Shown: positions 9,531-18,755 of the stretch, piece after piece
How the letters are laid out: the number at the start of each line of letters is the position of its first letter
How positions within the stretch are numbered: the stretch's first letter is position 1
Source of the DNA: VBDM01 sp035519135
Lineage (GTDB): Bacteria > Pseudomonadota > Gammaproteobacteria > Burkholderiales > SG8-39
Direction of reading: 5' to 3'
Assembly (NCBI GenBank): GCA_035519135.1
Contig: DATIWX010000092.1
Span: forward strand, 26,294-90,293
DNA length: 64,000 bases
The notes under the pieces: model-generated
The model's input: the letters and a program-made list of their open reading frames with translations, nothing else
What the model was told of the DNA's origin: nothing
Database searches by the model: none
Made by a program: the position numbers and the translations under genes

Positions 9531-10163
9531 TCAGCGCAGGCCCGATATGTAGTCGGACACCGCGCGGATTTCAGGATCGCCCATCTTCGCGGCAATCGAC
9601 TGCATCATCTTGTTCGCGTCGTTCCTGCGCTCACCCGCCCGGAACGCCTTCAACTGCGCCTCTATGTATTCGGCATACTGCCCCGCCAGGCGCGGATACT
9701 GGGCCGGCAACCCTGCCCCCGCGGGCCCGTGGCATCCCGCGCATGCCGGAAGGCCCTTGGCCAGATCTCCCCCGCGCCAGATCTTTCTTCCGAGCTCGAG
9801 CGTCTCGGGATGCTTGGCTGCGGCGGGCTTGGTCGCCTGCGCGGCAAAGTACGCGGCGACATCGCGGATGTCATCCGCCGAGAGGCCCGCGGCCATTCCA
9901 CCCATCACGGGATTCTCCCGCTCGGGCTTCTTTCCCGACGGCGCCTTGAAGTTGCCGAGCTGCTTTTGAATGTACTCCGGGATTTGTCCGGCGAGCTTCG
10001 GATTGGCCGGAGTCGGGCTGTTGCCGTCCGCGCCATGGCAGGGCGCGCATACCTTGTTGGCGATACTTTGCCCCTTGGCGGAATCGGCCTTGGTCTCGGG
10101 CTCTGCGCCGGCAAGCGGAGTGGCGCAAATCAGAAATCCCACCAGCGCCCAGGCTCGCCTCAT
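9531..10163 (-). CDS. Cytochrome c4 (diheme)
   Basis: Periplasmic diheme electron carrier, usually feeding a terminal oxidase. It has 210 residues with a signal peptide (RRAWALVGFLICATPLAGA). The two heme sites are CAPCH and CAGCH, in the duplicated c4 architecture. Methionine ligands are expected in VMGGMAAG and in ANKMMQSIAAKM. The start at 10163 is chosen because a GAGGGGAAAG ribosome-binding site precedes it and the signal peptide begins there; the frame is open further upstream. It is divergent from engB, as is common in betaproteobacteria. Confidence 0.93.
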   Translation of the reverse strand: MRRAWALVGFLICATPLAGAEPETKADSAKGQSIANKVCAPCHGADGNSPTPANPKLAGQIPEYIQKQLGNFKAPSGKKPERENPVMGGMAAGLSADDIRDVAAYFAAQATKPAAAKHPETLELGRKIWRGGDLAKGLPACAGCHGPAGAGLPAQYPRLAGQYAEYIEAQLKAFRAGERRNDANKMMQSIAAKMGDPEIRAVSDYISGLR

Positions 10164-10227
10164 GCTCTTTCCCCTCGCGAATCGTCGCACAAAAGGCTGA
10201 TATTCTAGCAAGATTGGCTCAACTACC

Positions 10228-11001
10228 ATGTCGTTCTTCGGCAGCGTGACTTTCCTGAAGAGCGTGGCGTCGCTCGAGCAGGCCCCCGCGAGCGCGGGCG
10301 AAATCGCCTTCGCCGGCCGCTCGAATACCGGCAAGTCGAGCTGCATCAACGCGCTGATCGGGCGGCGATTGGCGCACGTAAGCAAGACGCCCGGGCGGAC
10401 GAGGCTCCTCAACTACTACGCGCTCGGCGCCGATCGCTTCATCGTCGACCTTCCCGGCTACGGCTACGCGCGAGTGCCGGAGGCCGTCAGCGCGCCCTGG
10501 GAGCAATTGCTCGGCGGCTACCTGCGGACGCGCGCGCCGCTTCGCGGACTCGCGGTGGTGATGGATGTGCGCCAGCCGGTGACCCCGCTCGATCGGCGCC
10601 TCCTGGAGTGGTTCCGCCCGACCGGCAAGCCCGTGCATGTTCTTCTCACCAAAGCGGATAAACTGTCGCGCGAAGCGGCGAGGAACATACTGAGACAAGT
10701 CGAGCGGGACCTCGCCGCACTTCTTCCCGTTGCTTCCGTCCAGCTGTTCTCGAGCCTCAGGAAGACGGGTCTCGACGAAGCTGCGGCCGTGTTCAGCAGA
10801 TGGCTCGGCGAGGGGCCGCCGCAATCAGGTCGCGTCGCCGACGGGCCGGCCCAAATGAAAACCCCCGGCGGGACCGGGGGTCTGGAAATAAAAGCCCCCG
10901 GGCTAAAAGGGGAAATCAGCCCGGGGCAAAATGCCTTAAGGTTTAAGGCACCCCGCTCAGGGAGGAGAAGCGGGAGACGACCGAAGCCGTCTGCTGAATA
11001 A
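10228..11001 (+). CDS. engB: Ribosome biogenesis GTPase EngB (YihA/YsxC)
   Basis: Essential GTPase required for large-subunit assembly. G1 is GRSNTGKSS, followed by the G2 threonine region (KTPGRTRLLNYY), G3 as DLPGYGYA, G4 as TKAD and G5 near SSLRKTG. The GTPase core ends near residue 195. The open frame continues to 257 residues, about 50 more than usual. That extra part is encoded by a run of strong hairpins (10861-10974) that look like a structured RNA, so the C-terminal tail may be only incidental read-through. It is followed by hemB on the same strand. Confidence 0.93.
   Translation: MSFFGSVTFLKSVASLEQAPASAGEIAFAGRSNTGKSSCINALIGRRLAHVSKTPGRTRLLNYYALGADRFIVDLPGYGYARVPEAVSAPWEQLLGGYLRTRAPLRGLAVVMDVRQPVTPLDRRLLEWFRPTGKPVHVLLTKADKLSREAARNILRQVERDLAALLPVASVQLFSSLRKTGLDEAAAVFSRWLGEGPPQSGRVADGPAQMKTPGGTGGLEIKAPGLKGEISPGQNALRFKAPRSGRRSGRRPKPSAE
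10890..10990 (+). ncRNA. Candidate betaproteobacterial toxic small RNA (Shine-Dalgarno-loop RNA)
   Basis: Three consecutive strong hairpins lie here. GCCCC.GGGCT (10894-10904) pairs with AGCCCGGGGC (10918-10927), with one bulged C. TGCCTTAA (10932-10939) pairs with TTAAGGCA (10943-10950). CCCGCT (10952-10957) pairs with AGCGGG (10969-10974). The last loop, CAGGGAGGAGA (10958-10968), is a perfect anti-anti-Shine-Dalgarno sequence. A betaproteobacterial RNA family that is toxic in E. coli and carries a Shine-Dalgarno-like sequence is known from cloning-failure screens; identity with it is from memory, not searched. The region overlaps the engB reading frame and precedes hemB. A further hairpin, ACCCCCGG/CCGGGGGT, lies at 10861-10881. 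The ends are approximate. Confidence 0.5.
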
Positions 11002-11084
11002 GAGTGGAGCTGCACACGAAAGGTTCCCGAACAGATCGACCTGGTTGATAAGCGGTTGATCCCTTTTAGAAAGAAGGAGAGATC

Positions 11085-12092
11085 ATGCAGGTGTACGGCA
11101 GCTTTCCCGCGGTCCGCATGCGCCGTATGCGGCGCGACGAGTTCTCTCGCCGCCTGATGCGCGAGCACGCGCTCACCGCCGACGATCTCATCTACCCGGT
11201 TTTCCTGATCGAGGGGAGACAGCGCACCCAGGCCGTCCCCTCGATGCCGGGGGTCTCCCGCTACACGGCCGACAAGGTCCTCGCCGTAGCCGAACGCTGT
11301 CTCAAGCTCGGGGTGCCGGCGATGGCGCTCTTTCCTTCGATCGAGCCGTCTCTGAAGACCCCGGACGGCAAGGAGGCGCTCAATCCGGACGGGCTCGTGC
11401 CCAGGGTGATAGCGCTGCTCAAGAAGCGATTCCCGGAGCTCGGCATCATGACCGACGTCGCTCTCGACCCCTACACCAGCCACGGCCAGGACGGCTTGAT
11501 AGACGACGACGGCTATATTCTCAACGACGAGACGCTCGCCGTGCTCGAGAGGCAAGCGCTGGTTCAGGCGCAGGCGGGCGTCGACATCGTCGCCCCGTCG
11601 GACATGATGGACGGGCGCATCGGCCGGATTCGAGCCGCGCTCGATGAAAGCCAGTTCATCTACACGCGCATCATGGCCTACTCCGCGAAGTACGCTTCGG
11701 GATTCTACGGGCCGTTCCGCGACGCGGTGGGCTCGGCCGCGAATCTGGGAAAGGGGAACAAGTTCACCTACCAGATGGATCCCGCCAACAGCGACGAGGC
11801 GCTTTGGGAGGTGGGGCTCGATCTGCAGGAAGGCGCCGACATGGTGATGGTGAAGCCCGGAATGCCCTACCTCGATATCGTCAGGCGCGTGAAGGACGAG
11901 TTCAAAGCGCCCACCTACGTCTATCAGGTGAGCGGCGAATACGCCATGCTGAAAGCGGCGTTCAAGAACGGCTGGCTGAACGAAAAGCAATGCGCCATGG
12001 AGGCTCTGCTCGCGTTCAAGCGCGCCGGGGCCGATGGCATTCTCACCTATTTCGCGCTCGATGCCGCCGGCTGGATCAAGTCGGCGCGCTGA
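11085..12092 (+). CDS. hemB: Delta-aminolevulinic acid dehydratase (porphobilinogen synthase)
   Basis: Condenses two 5-aminolevulinate molecules to porphobilinogen in heme synthesis. It has 335 residues. The Schiff-base lysines are K202 in AYSAKYASGFYG and K257 in MVMVKPGMPYLD. The metal region reads DVALDPYTSHGQDG, where the zinc-type cysteines are replaced by Ala and Asp, so this is the magnesium-dependent type. The ATG at 11085 has an AAGGAGAG ribosome-binding site. It follows engB and the structured RNA, and converges on dsbD. Confidence 0.97.
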   Translation: MQVYGSFPAVRMRRMRRDEFSRRLMREHALTADDLIYPVFLIEGRQRTQAVPSMPGVSRYTADKVLAVAERCLKLGVPAMALFPSIEPSLKTPDGKEALNPDGLVPRVIALLKKRFPELGIMTDVALDPYTSHGQDGLIDDDGYILNDETLAVLERQALVQAQAGVDIVAPSDMMDGRIGRIRAALDESQFIYTRIMAYSAKYASGFYGPFRDAVGSAANLGKGNKFTYQMDPANSDEALWEVGLDLQEGADMVMVKPGMPYLDIVRRVKDEFKAPTYVYQVSGEYAMLKAAFKNGWLNEKQCAMEALLAFKRAGADGILTYFALDAAGWIKSAR

Positions 12093-12110
12093 GCGCCCGG
12101 AATTCGCTCC

Positions 12111-13898
12111 CTAGAGGTGGACGCCGGCAGCGATTTCCAGAGACTGGATGAACTTGTCTGCGGCCTGGTAGCCGATCACGCGCAGGCCTTCGATCTCTCG
12201 CCCGTTCGCGTCGAAGAAGACGATCCCCGGCGGACCGAACAGGCGAAAGCGCTTCAGCAGGGCCTTGTCGTCGGCCGTGTTCGCCGTGACATCGACGCGC
12301 AGCAGCACCATCTGGCCCAGCCGGGTCCTTACCTCGGGGTCGCTGAAAGTGAAGCGCTCCATTTCCTTGCACGCCACGCACCAGTCCGCGTAGAAATCCA
12401 GCATGGCGGCCTTGCCCGCAGCCTTCAGCCGCGCGTTCAGGTCGGCGGCCGTCCTGACCGTCTCGAATGGCGGCGCCGCCTCCTGCGGCCCTGCCAGGAT
12501 GCCCTCGAGAGGCCGCAAGGGATCACGCGCCCCGGAAAATGCGCCGACTCCCTGAGTGGCGCCCAGAAGCAGCGCAAGCAGGCCGGCGGCCTTTCCCAGG
12601 CGCTCCCAGCCGGAGGCATCCTTCCCCAGGGACTCAAGCGCCCCGAGGAACACACCCGATCCGATCAGAAGCGCGGCCCACAGCAGCATTTGCACGGCCG
12701 CGGGGATCACCGGAGCGATGATCCAGATCGCGACCGCCAGGAGCAGCACGCCGAAGAAGCGCTTCACCGCGCTCATCCAAGCCCCGGCCTTCGGCAGGAG
12801 CAGGCCTCCCGATGCGCCCACCAGCACGAGCGGCACGCCCATTCCGAGCGCCATCGAGAAAAGCGCGGTTCCGCCGAGCACGGCGTCGCGCGTTTGTCCG
12901 ATGTAGAGCAGGGCGCCCGCGAGCGGAGCCGCCACGCAGGGTGAAACGATGGCGGCGGAGAGCGCTCCCATGAGCACGACGGCGCCCCAGTTGCCGCCGC
13001 CGAGGCGGTTGCTCGCCTGTGCGAGTCGCGACTGCCAGCCCGACGGCAATTGCAGCTCGTAGAAGCCGAACATCGAAAGCGCGAGCAGGACGAACACCGC
13101 CGCAAACCCTCCCAGCACCCAGGCGTTCTGCAGCGCCGATGAAAAGAGGCTCCCCGAGAACGCCGCCGCAATGCCGATCGCCGTGTACGTCACCGCCATA
13201 CCGAGGACATACGCGAGCGAGATCAAGCCGGCGCGCCGGCGCGTCACCTGCCGGCCTTCGCCTACGATGATGCCCGAAAGAATCGGGATCATCGGCAGCA
13301 CGCAGGGCGTGAAGGTCAGGAGCAGCCCTGCGACGAAGAACACCACGACCACCGCCCAGAGCCGCCCGGCCTCGAGCACCCCGGCGAACCGCAGATCCTC
13401 GCCGGTGACGACCTTTCGGGCAGGCGTGGAGGCGAGGGGGTCGTCTTTCCGGAAAATCGAAGAAGGCGTGCTCCCCAGCGACGCCAGGCGCAGATCGGCA
13501 GTCTGCACCTGTGGAACGTAGCACACGCCGATATCGGCGCAGCCCTGGGAGGTCACCGAGAGCTTCACCCGCTCGGCGCCCGCGGCCGCCAGCGGCACGA
13601 GGATGCGAACCTCCCTGCGATAGGTGACTTGCTTGCCGAAGAATTTGTCCTCGTGAATCTCGCCTTCCGGGAATTTCGGCGCGCCCAGGGTCACCGAGGC
13701 GGGCTCGACGGCGAATCGGAATCGTTCGCGATAGAGGTAGTACCCCTCGGCGATCCGATAACGTACCTCCGCGATGCCCGAATCCAGTACCTGCGCCGAG
13801 AAACGGAACGCCTTGTCAGGCTCGAGCAAGTCGTCCCCGCCGGCGGCGTGGGCTGCCGGAGCGACGGCAAGCAGAAGGGCAAAGAGCAATCGGCGCAT
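12111..13898 (-). CDS. dsbD: Thiol:disulfide interchange protein DsbD
   Basis: Transfers electrons from cytoplasmic thioredoxin to periplasmic thiol pathways, including cytochrome c maturation. It has 595 residues. A signal peptide is followed by the periplasmic alpha domain with its cysteine pair (CADIGVCYVP). The eight-helix membrane domain carries the conserved FTPCVLPMIPIL and VSPCVAAPLAGALLY cysteines. The C-terminal thioredoxin-like domain has DWCVACKEME. All three redox pairs are present. It lies four bases downstream of cutA, a long-known neighbour (cutA-dipZ in E. coli). Confidence 0.97.
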   Translation of the reverse strand: MRRLLFALLLAVAPAAHAAGGDDLLEPDKAFRFSAQVLDSGIAEVRYRIAEGYYLYRERFRFAVEPASVTLGAPKFPEGEIHEDKFFGKQVTYRREVRILVPLAAAGAERVKLSVTSQGCADIGVCYVPQVQTADLRLASLGSTPSSIFRKDDPLASTPARKVVTGEDLRFAGVLEAGRLWAVVVVFFVAGLLLTFTPCVLPMIPILSGIIVGEGRQVTRRRAGLISLAYVLGMAVTYTAIGIAAAFSGSLFSSALQNAWVLGGFAAVFVLLALSMFGFYELQLPSGWQSRLAQASNRLGGGNWGAVVLMGALSAAIVSPCVAAPLAGALLYIGQTRDAVLGGTALFSMALGMGVPLVLVGASGGLLLPKAGAWMSAVKRFFGVLLLAVAIWIIAPVIPAAVQMLLWAALLIGSGVFLGALESLGKDASGWERLGKAAGLLALLLGATQGVGAFSGARDPLRPLEGILAGPQEAAPPFETVRTAADLNARLKAAGKAAMLDFYADWCVACKEMERFTFSDPEVRTRLGQMVLLRVDVTANTADDKALLKRFRLFGPPGIVFFDANGREIEGLRVIGYQAADKFIQSLEIAAGVHL

Positions 13899-13902
13899 GG
13901 AC

Positions 13903-14229
13903 TTAGGTGGGCTTCGTTTCCGAGTCGACCCACTCGAGATAGGCAGGAAATCCCCCCGCCAATGGGACCGCGATGATCTCTGGAAGTTCGTAGGGATGCC
14001 CCGCGCGGATCTCCGCCTCGAGCGCCGGATAGCGCTCGCGCGTGGTCTTGATCAGCATCGGGAATTCCTCCGCATCCTCGGTCTTTCCCTGCCAGCGGTA
14101 GACCGAGCGGCAGGGCGACAGGACGTTCACGCAGGCGGCGAGGCGTTTCTTGATGAGCGCATGGGCGAGCCGCCCGGCGCTGTCGCGGTCCGGCAGGTTG
14201 GTGATCACAAGAAAGGCGTCGGCCGGCAT
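13903..14229 (-). CDS. cutA: Divalent-cation tolerance protein CutA
   Basis: Small trimeric protein linked to copper and divalent-metal tolerance; its exact role is unsettled. The 108 residues include the family motifs NLPDRDSAGRLAHALI, KRLAACVNV, SVYRWQGKTED, MLIKTTRERYPALE and HPYELPEIIAVP. The start at 14229 shares one base with the stop of the upstream epimerase gene (TGATG), so the two are coupled, and dsbD follows four bases later. Confidence 0.95.
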   Translation of the reverse strand: MPADAFLVITNLPDRDSAGRLAHALIKKRLAACVNVLSPCRSVYRWQGKTEDAEEFPMLIKTTRERYPALEAEIRAGHPYELPEIIAVPLAGGFPAYLEWVDSETKPT

Positions 14230-15110
14230 CACGCTGCGATCTCGGCGGAAGCCAGCCCGTCGGCTACCGTGGGATAGCGCAGGCGCACCCCGAGCTCGGA
14301 CCTGAGACGCTGGTTCGACAGGCGCCGCGACTCGCTCATGAACGAGAGCAGGTCCGCGGGAACGACGCGCGATGCTTCGGTGCGCGAAACGCGCCGCGGC
14401 CGCGCGAGCCCGGCTCGGTCGGCGACGAGGTCGAGCCAGTCGCCCATCATGATCGCGCTGTCGTCGCTCGCATTGTAGGTGCCGGACGCATGCGCCGCGT
14501 GCAGCACCGCCGCGACGATCGCCGCAAGATCGTCTGCGTGAATGTGATTGGTGTAGACGTCGTCTTCCCGGCGCAGCACGGGCGTGCCGCGAGCGAGGTG
14601 ATCGAGCGGCAGCCTGTCGGCCGCGTAGATGCCGGGCGCGCGCAGGATCACGATCTCCACTCCTTCTCGCGCGCCCCAGTCGGAGACAGCCTGCTCGGCG
14701 TCCAGACGTCGCCTGGCGCGCTCGGTTCGCGGGCGCGGCGCGCGGGTCTCGTCCACGCTCTCCCCCGCGCAGTCTCCGTACACGCCGCTGGTGGAGAGGT
14801 ACACGAATCGCCGTGGTAACATGGCGCCGCTTTTTGCTCTCCCGGAAAGCGCCGCAAGCAGGTTGCGCGTGCGCGAATCCCGCGAGCCGGCCCGCGCGGG
14901 CGGAGCCAGATGGACAATGCGCTGCGCCCGGCCGGCGAGCCGAGCGAGCGATTCGGGGACGTCGAGATCGCCCTCGATCTGCTCGACTCCGGAGGCCGCG
15001 AGCCCGGGATCGAGGGAGCGGACCAGCGCGCACACGCGGTACCTTGCCTTGAGCGAGGGCAAGGCGCGGCGGGCGATGTCGCCGCAGCCGACGATGAGCA
15101 GGGTTTCCAC
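14229..15110 (-). CDS. NAD(P)-dependent epimerase/reductase-like protein (YeeZ type)
   Basis: Atypical short-chain dehydrogenase with a Rossmann fold. The N-terminal ETLLIVGCGDIARRALPSL is the dinucleotide-binding loop, and YLSTSGVYGD is the SDR catalytic-region strand seen in nucleoside-diphosphate-sugar epimerase relatives. The later YNASDDSAIMMGDW also fits that group. It has 293 residues and no signal peptide. It heads the operon with cutA and dsbD. The substrate is unknown. Confidence 0.85.
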   Translation of the reverse strand: METLLIVGCGDIARRALPSLKARYRVCALVRSLDPGLAASGVEQIEGDLDVPESLARLAGRAQRIVHLAPPARAGSRDSRTRNLLAALSGRAKSGAMLPRRFVYLSTSGVYGDCAGESVDETRAPRPRTERARRRLDAEQAVSDWGAREGVEIVILRAPGIYAADRLPLDHLARGTPVLRREDDVYTNHIHADDLAAIVAAVLHAAHASGTYNASDDSAIMMGDWLDLVADRAGLARPRRVSRTEASRVVPADLLSFMSESRRLSNQRLRSELGVRLRYPTVADGLASAEIAA

Positions 15111-15134
15111 GAGGGAATTTTACCCCGCACCGAG

Positions 15135-16160
15135 ATGATGCATCAGGTCACAATCCGCAATACCGGCCACCAGTTCCAGGTACACGAAGGAACGAGCATC
15201 CTCCAGGGGGCGCTGGACGCGGGCCTCGTGATCCCCTACGGCTGCCGTGACGGCGCCTGCGGCAGCTGCAAAGGAAAGCTGATCGAGGGCCGGATCGATT
15301 ACGGCCGCTACTCCGAAAAAGCGCTGACGGCGCAGGAGCGGGAGAGCGGCCACGCGCTCTTCTGCCAGGCGAAGCCGCTTTCGGACGTGGTGATCGAGGC
15401 GCGCGAGGTGCGCAAGGCCGGAGACATCCAGGTGAGAAAGCTGCCGGCGCGCGTGCACAAGCTCGAGCGCGCCGCGGACGACGCCATGATTGTGTACCTG
15501 AAGCTCCCGGCGAACGAGCGCCTCATGTTCCTGCCGGGGCAATACATCGACATCCTCCTCAAGGACGGGACGCGGCGAAGCTTTTCAATGGCAAACGCGC
15601 CGCACGACGACGAGTTCGTCCAGCTGCACGTGCGCCACGTGCCCGGGGGCACCTTTACCGATCACGTGTTCAAGACCATGAAGGAGCGCGACATCCTGCG
15701 CTTCGAGGGACCGTTCGGCACCTTCTTCCTGCGCGAGGAATCCGCGAAGCCGATCGTGTTCGTCGCCTCGGGGACCGGCTTTGCGCCGATCAAATCCGTG
15801 ATCGAGGCGGCGCTGCGCAAGGGCTCTTCGCGGCCGATGACGCTCTACTGGGGTGCGCGCCGCCCGAAGGACCTCTACCTCGATGCGCTAGCCAAGCGCT
15901 GGGCCGCCGAGCACCCGCGCTTCAAGTACGTTCCGGTGATCTCCGACGCGCTCCCAGAGGATCACTGGACCGGCCGGACCGGGTTCGTGCACCGCGCGGT
16001 GATGGAGGACCTGCCCGACCTTGCGGGCTTCCAGGTCTACGCCTGTGGCGTCCCGATCATGGTCGATTCGGCGCGCCGCGATTTCACCGGGAAGTGCGGC
16101 CTGCCGGAAAACGAATTCTTCTCCGATTCCTTCACCACCGCCGCGGACAAGGCGACCTGA
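15135..16160 (+). CDS. 2Fe-2S ferredoxin/flavin oxidoreductase (CDP-6-deoxy-glucoseen reductase-like)
   Basis: Electron-transfer flavoprotein of 341 residues. The N-terminal plant-type 2Fe-2S domain has CRDGACGSC plus a downstream cysteine (HALFCQAK). The FAD domain follows (RRSFSMANAP, the RxYS-type motif), then the NAD domain (VFVASGTGFAPIKSVIEAAL) ending FSDSF. This architecture is common to aromatic-ring oxygenase reductases and the AscD/glucoseen reductase annotation. No oxygenase partner is adjacent. Two successive ATGs (15135 and 15138) could serve as start. It is divergent from the epimerase gene, with 24 bases between starts. Confidence 0.88.
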   Translation: MMHQVTIRNTGHQFQVHEGTSILQGALDAGLVIPYGCRDGACGSCKGKLIEGRIDYGRYSEKALTAQERESGHALFCQAKPLSDVVIEAREVRKAGDIQVRKLPARVHKLERAADDAMIVYLKLPANERLMFLPGQYIDILLKDGTRRSFSMANAPHDDEFVQLHVRHVPGGTFTDHVFKTMKERDILRFEGPFGTFFLREESAKPIVFVASGTGFAPIKSVIEAALRKGSSRPMTLYWGARRPKDLYLDALAKRWAAEHPRFKYVPVISDALPEDHWTGRTGFVHRAVMEDLPDLAGFQVYACGVPIMVDSARRDFTGKCGLPENEFFSDSFTTAADKAT

Positions 16161-16165
16161 CCCGC

Positions 16166-16878
16166 CTACGCGGCCGTCTCGCCCAGATAGGCTTCGCGCA
16201 CCCGCGGGTCGGCGAGCAGCGCGCGTGCCTCCCCGGAGAGCGTGATTTCACCGCTTTCCATCACGTATGCGCGATGCGCCAGCGCCAGCGCGCCCTGTGC
16301 ATTCTGCTCGACCAGCAGCACGGTGACGCCGGCGCGGTTGATGTCGCGTATCACTTCCAGGATGTGCCGCGCCGCCATCGGCGCGAGCCCCATGCTCGGC
16401 TCGTCGAGCGCGAGCAGCGTCGGACGGCTCATCAGGGCGCGGCCGATCGCGAGCATCTGCTGCTCGCCCCCAGACAGCGTTCCGGCGATCTGGGCGCGCC
16501 GCTCCGCCAGGCGCGGAAACAGCGCGAACACGCGCGCGCGGTCGCTCGCGACGCCCGGGTCGGAGCGTGCGTACGCGCCCATCGCGAGGTTCTCGTCGAC
16601 GCTCAGACGCGAGAACACGCCGCGCCCCTCGGGAACCATAACCAGTCCCGCGCGTGCCCGCCGGAATGCGGCGATGCCCGAGAGATCCCGCTCGCCGAAA
16701 GCGATCGATCCCGCCGCCGCCGGAACGAGGCCCGCGATCGCGCGCAGCGTGGAGGATTTGCCCGCCCCGTTGGCGCCGATCAGGCAGACGAGCTCGCCTC
16801 GGGCGACCTCGAGATCGATCCCCTTCACCGCGCGGATGCCGCCATAGCGCACCTCCAGTCCGCGGATCTCGAGGAGCT

Positions 16879-16882
<4 letters not shown>
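16166..16882 (-). CDS. livF: Branched-chain amino-acid-type ABC transporter ATPase LivF
   Basis: Cytoplasmic ATPase of a high-affinity amino-acid uptake system. It has 238 residues with Walker A GANGAGKSS, signature LSGGEQQ, Walker B LLALDEPS and the LivF-typical C-terminus (DPRVREAYLG). The GTG start at 16882 overlaps the livG stop as GTGA. It is the last gene of the livK-H-M-G-F run and converges on the ferredoxin-reductase gene with five bases between stops. The true substrate could be another amino acid or an organic acid. Confidence 0.95.
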
Positions 16883-17654
<772 letters not shown>

Positions 17655-17658
<4 letters not shown>

Positions 17659-18755
17659 CGCACCCTCCCCGCCACCGAGCGATCGCGCGCGGCGAGCTCG
17701 CGCTTCCTCACCGCGGAAGGCCACAGGCCCCCCGGGCGCAGTGCCATCACCAGCACCAGCGCGAATCCGAAAATCAGCATGCGGATCACTTCCGGCTCGA
17801 TCAGCACCCTGCCGAAAACCTGCTTCTGCGCCGGCTCGACCGTGAAGCGCAGGAATTCCGGAACGAAGGACAGGAGCATCGCGCCCAGGATCACGCCCCA
17901 CACATTGCCCATGCCGCCCAGCACGACCATGGAGACGACCATGATCGACTCGACCAGGACGAAGCTCTCGGGCGAGACGAAACCCTGGATCGCCGAGAAC
18001 ATGCCGCCCGCAACGCCGCCGAAGCTCGCGCCCATCGCGAAAGCGAGCAGCTTCAGGCGCGTCGTGTCGATGCCCATCGCACGCGCGGCGATCTCGTCTT
18101 CGCGGATCGCCTCCCATGCACGGCCGATGCGGGAGTTCTGCAGGCGCAGGCAGATGAAGATCACCGCCAGCAGCACCAGCAGCAGGAAATAGTAGTACCG
18201 GATCGGGCCGCTGAACGTAAGGCCGAGAAATGAATCGGACTTCGAGAAGTCGATTCCGTCGAGCCGGAACGGATCGATGCGCGCGATGCCCTGCGGGCCG
18301 TTGGTGATGTTCACCGGGCGCGACAGGTTGTTGAGGAAGATACGCACGATCTCGCCGAAGCCGAGCGTCACGATCGCGAGATAGTCGCCGCGCAGCTTGA
18401 GCGTGGGCGCGCCTATCAGGACACCGAAGAGCGCCGCCACCGCGGCGCCGATCGGCAGGATCGCCCAGAACGGCCAGTGGATGCCGAAGTGCGGCGAGGC
18501 GAGGAGCGCGTACACGTAGGCGCCCACGGCATAGAAAGCGATGTAGCCGAGGTCGAGCAGCCCGGCGAAACCGACCACGATGTTCAGGCCCAGCGACAGG
18601 AGCACGAACAGGAACGCGAGGTTGGTGATGCGCACCCAGGTGGTTCCAACCGCCGCGAGCGCGAACGGCAGCGCGAGCAGCGCCAGCGCGACTGCGACCG
18701 CGCCGATCCAGGGCGCGGCCGGGTGCCGCTTCAGGCGCGCCAGCGCTTCGGCCAT
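17655..18755 (-). CDS. livM: Branched-chain amino-acid-type ABC transporter permease LivM
   Basis: Inner-membrane permease of 366 residues with about ten hydrophobic segments. The family signature SLGLNIVVGFAGLLDLGYIAF is partly visible near residue 53, and the EAA-like loop GRAWEAIREDEIAARAMGID near residue 217. Its ATG follows directly on the livH stop codon, with no gap. Confidence 0.95.

Noticed and set aside
9531..10412. Longer version of cytochrome c4 starting at 10412
   Set aside because: The added residues overlap engB on the other strand and hide the signal peptide; the ATG at 10163 has a good ribosome-binding site.
10861..10881. Hairpin ACCCCCGG/CCGGGGGT as the engB terminator
   Set aside because: It is not followed by a T run on the plus strand and lies inside the open engB frame; it is better explained as part of the structured RNA region.
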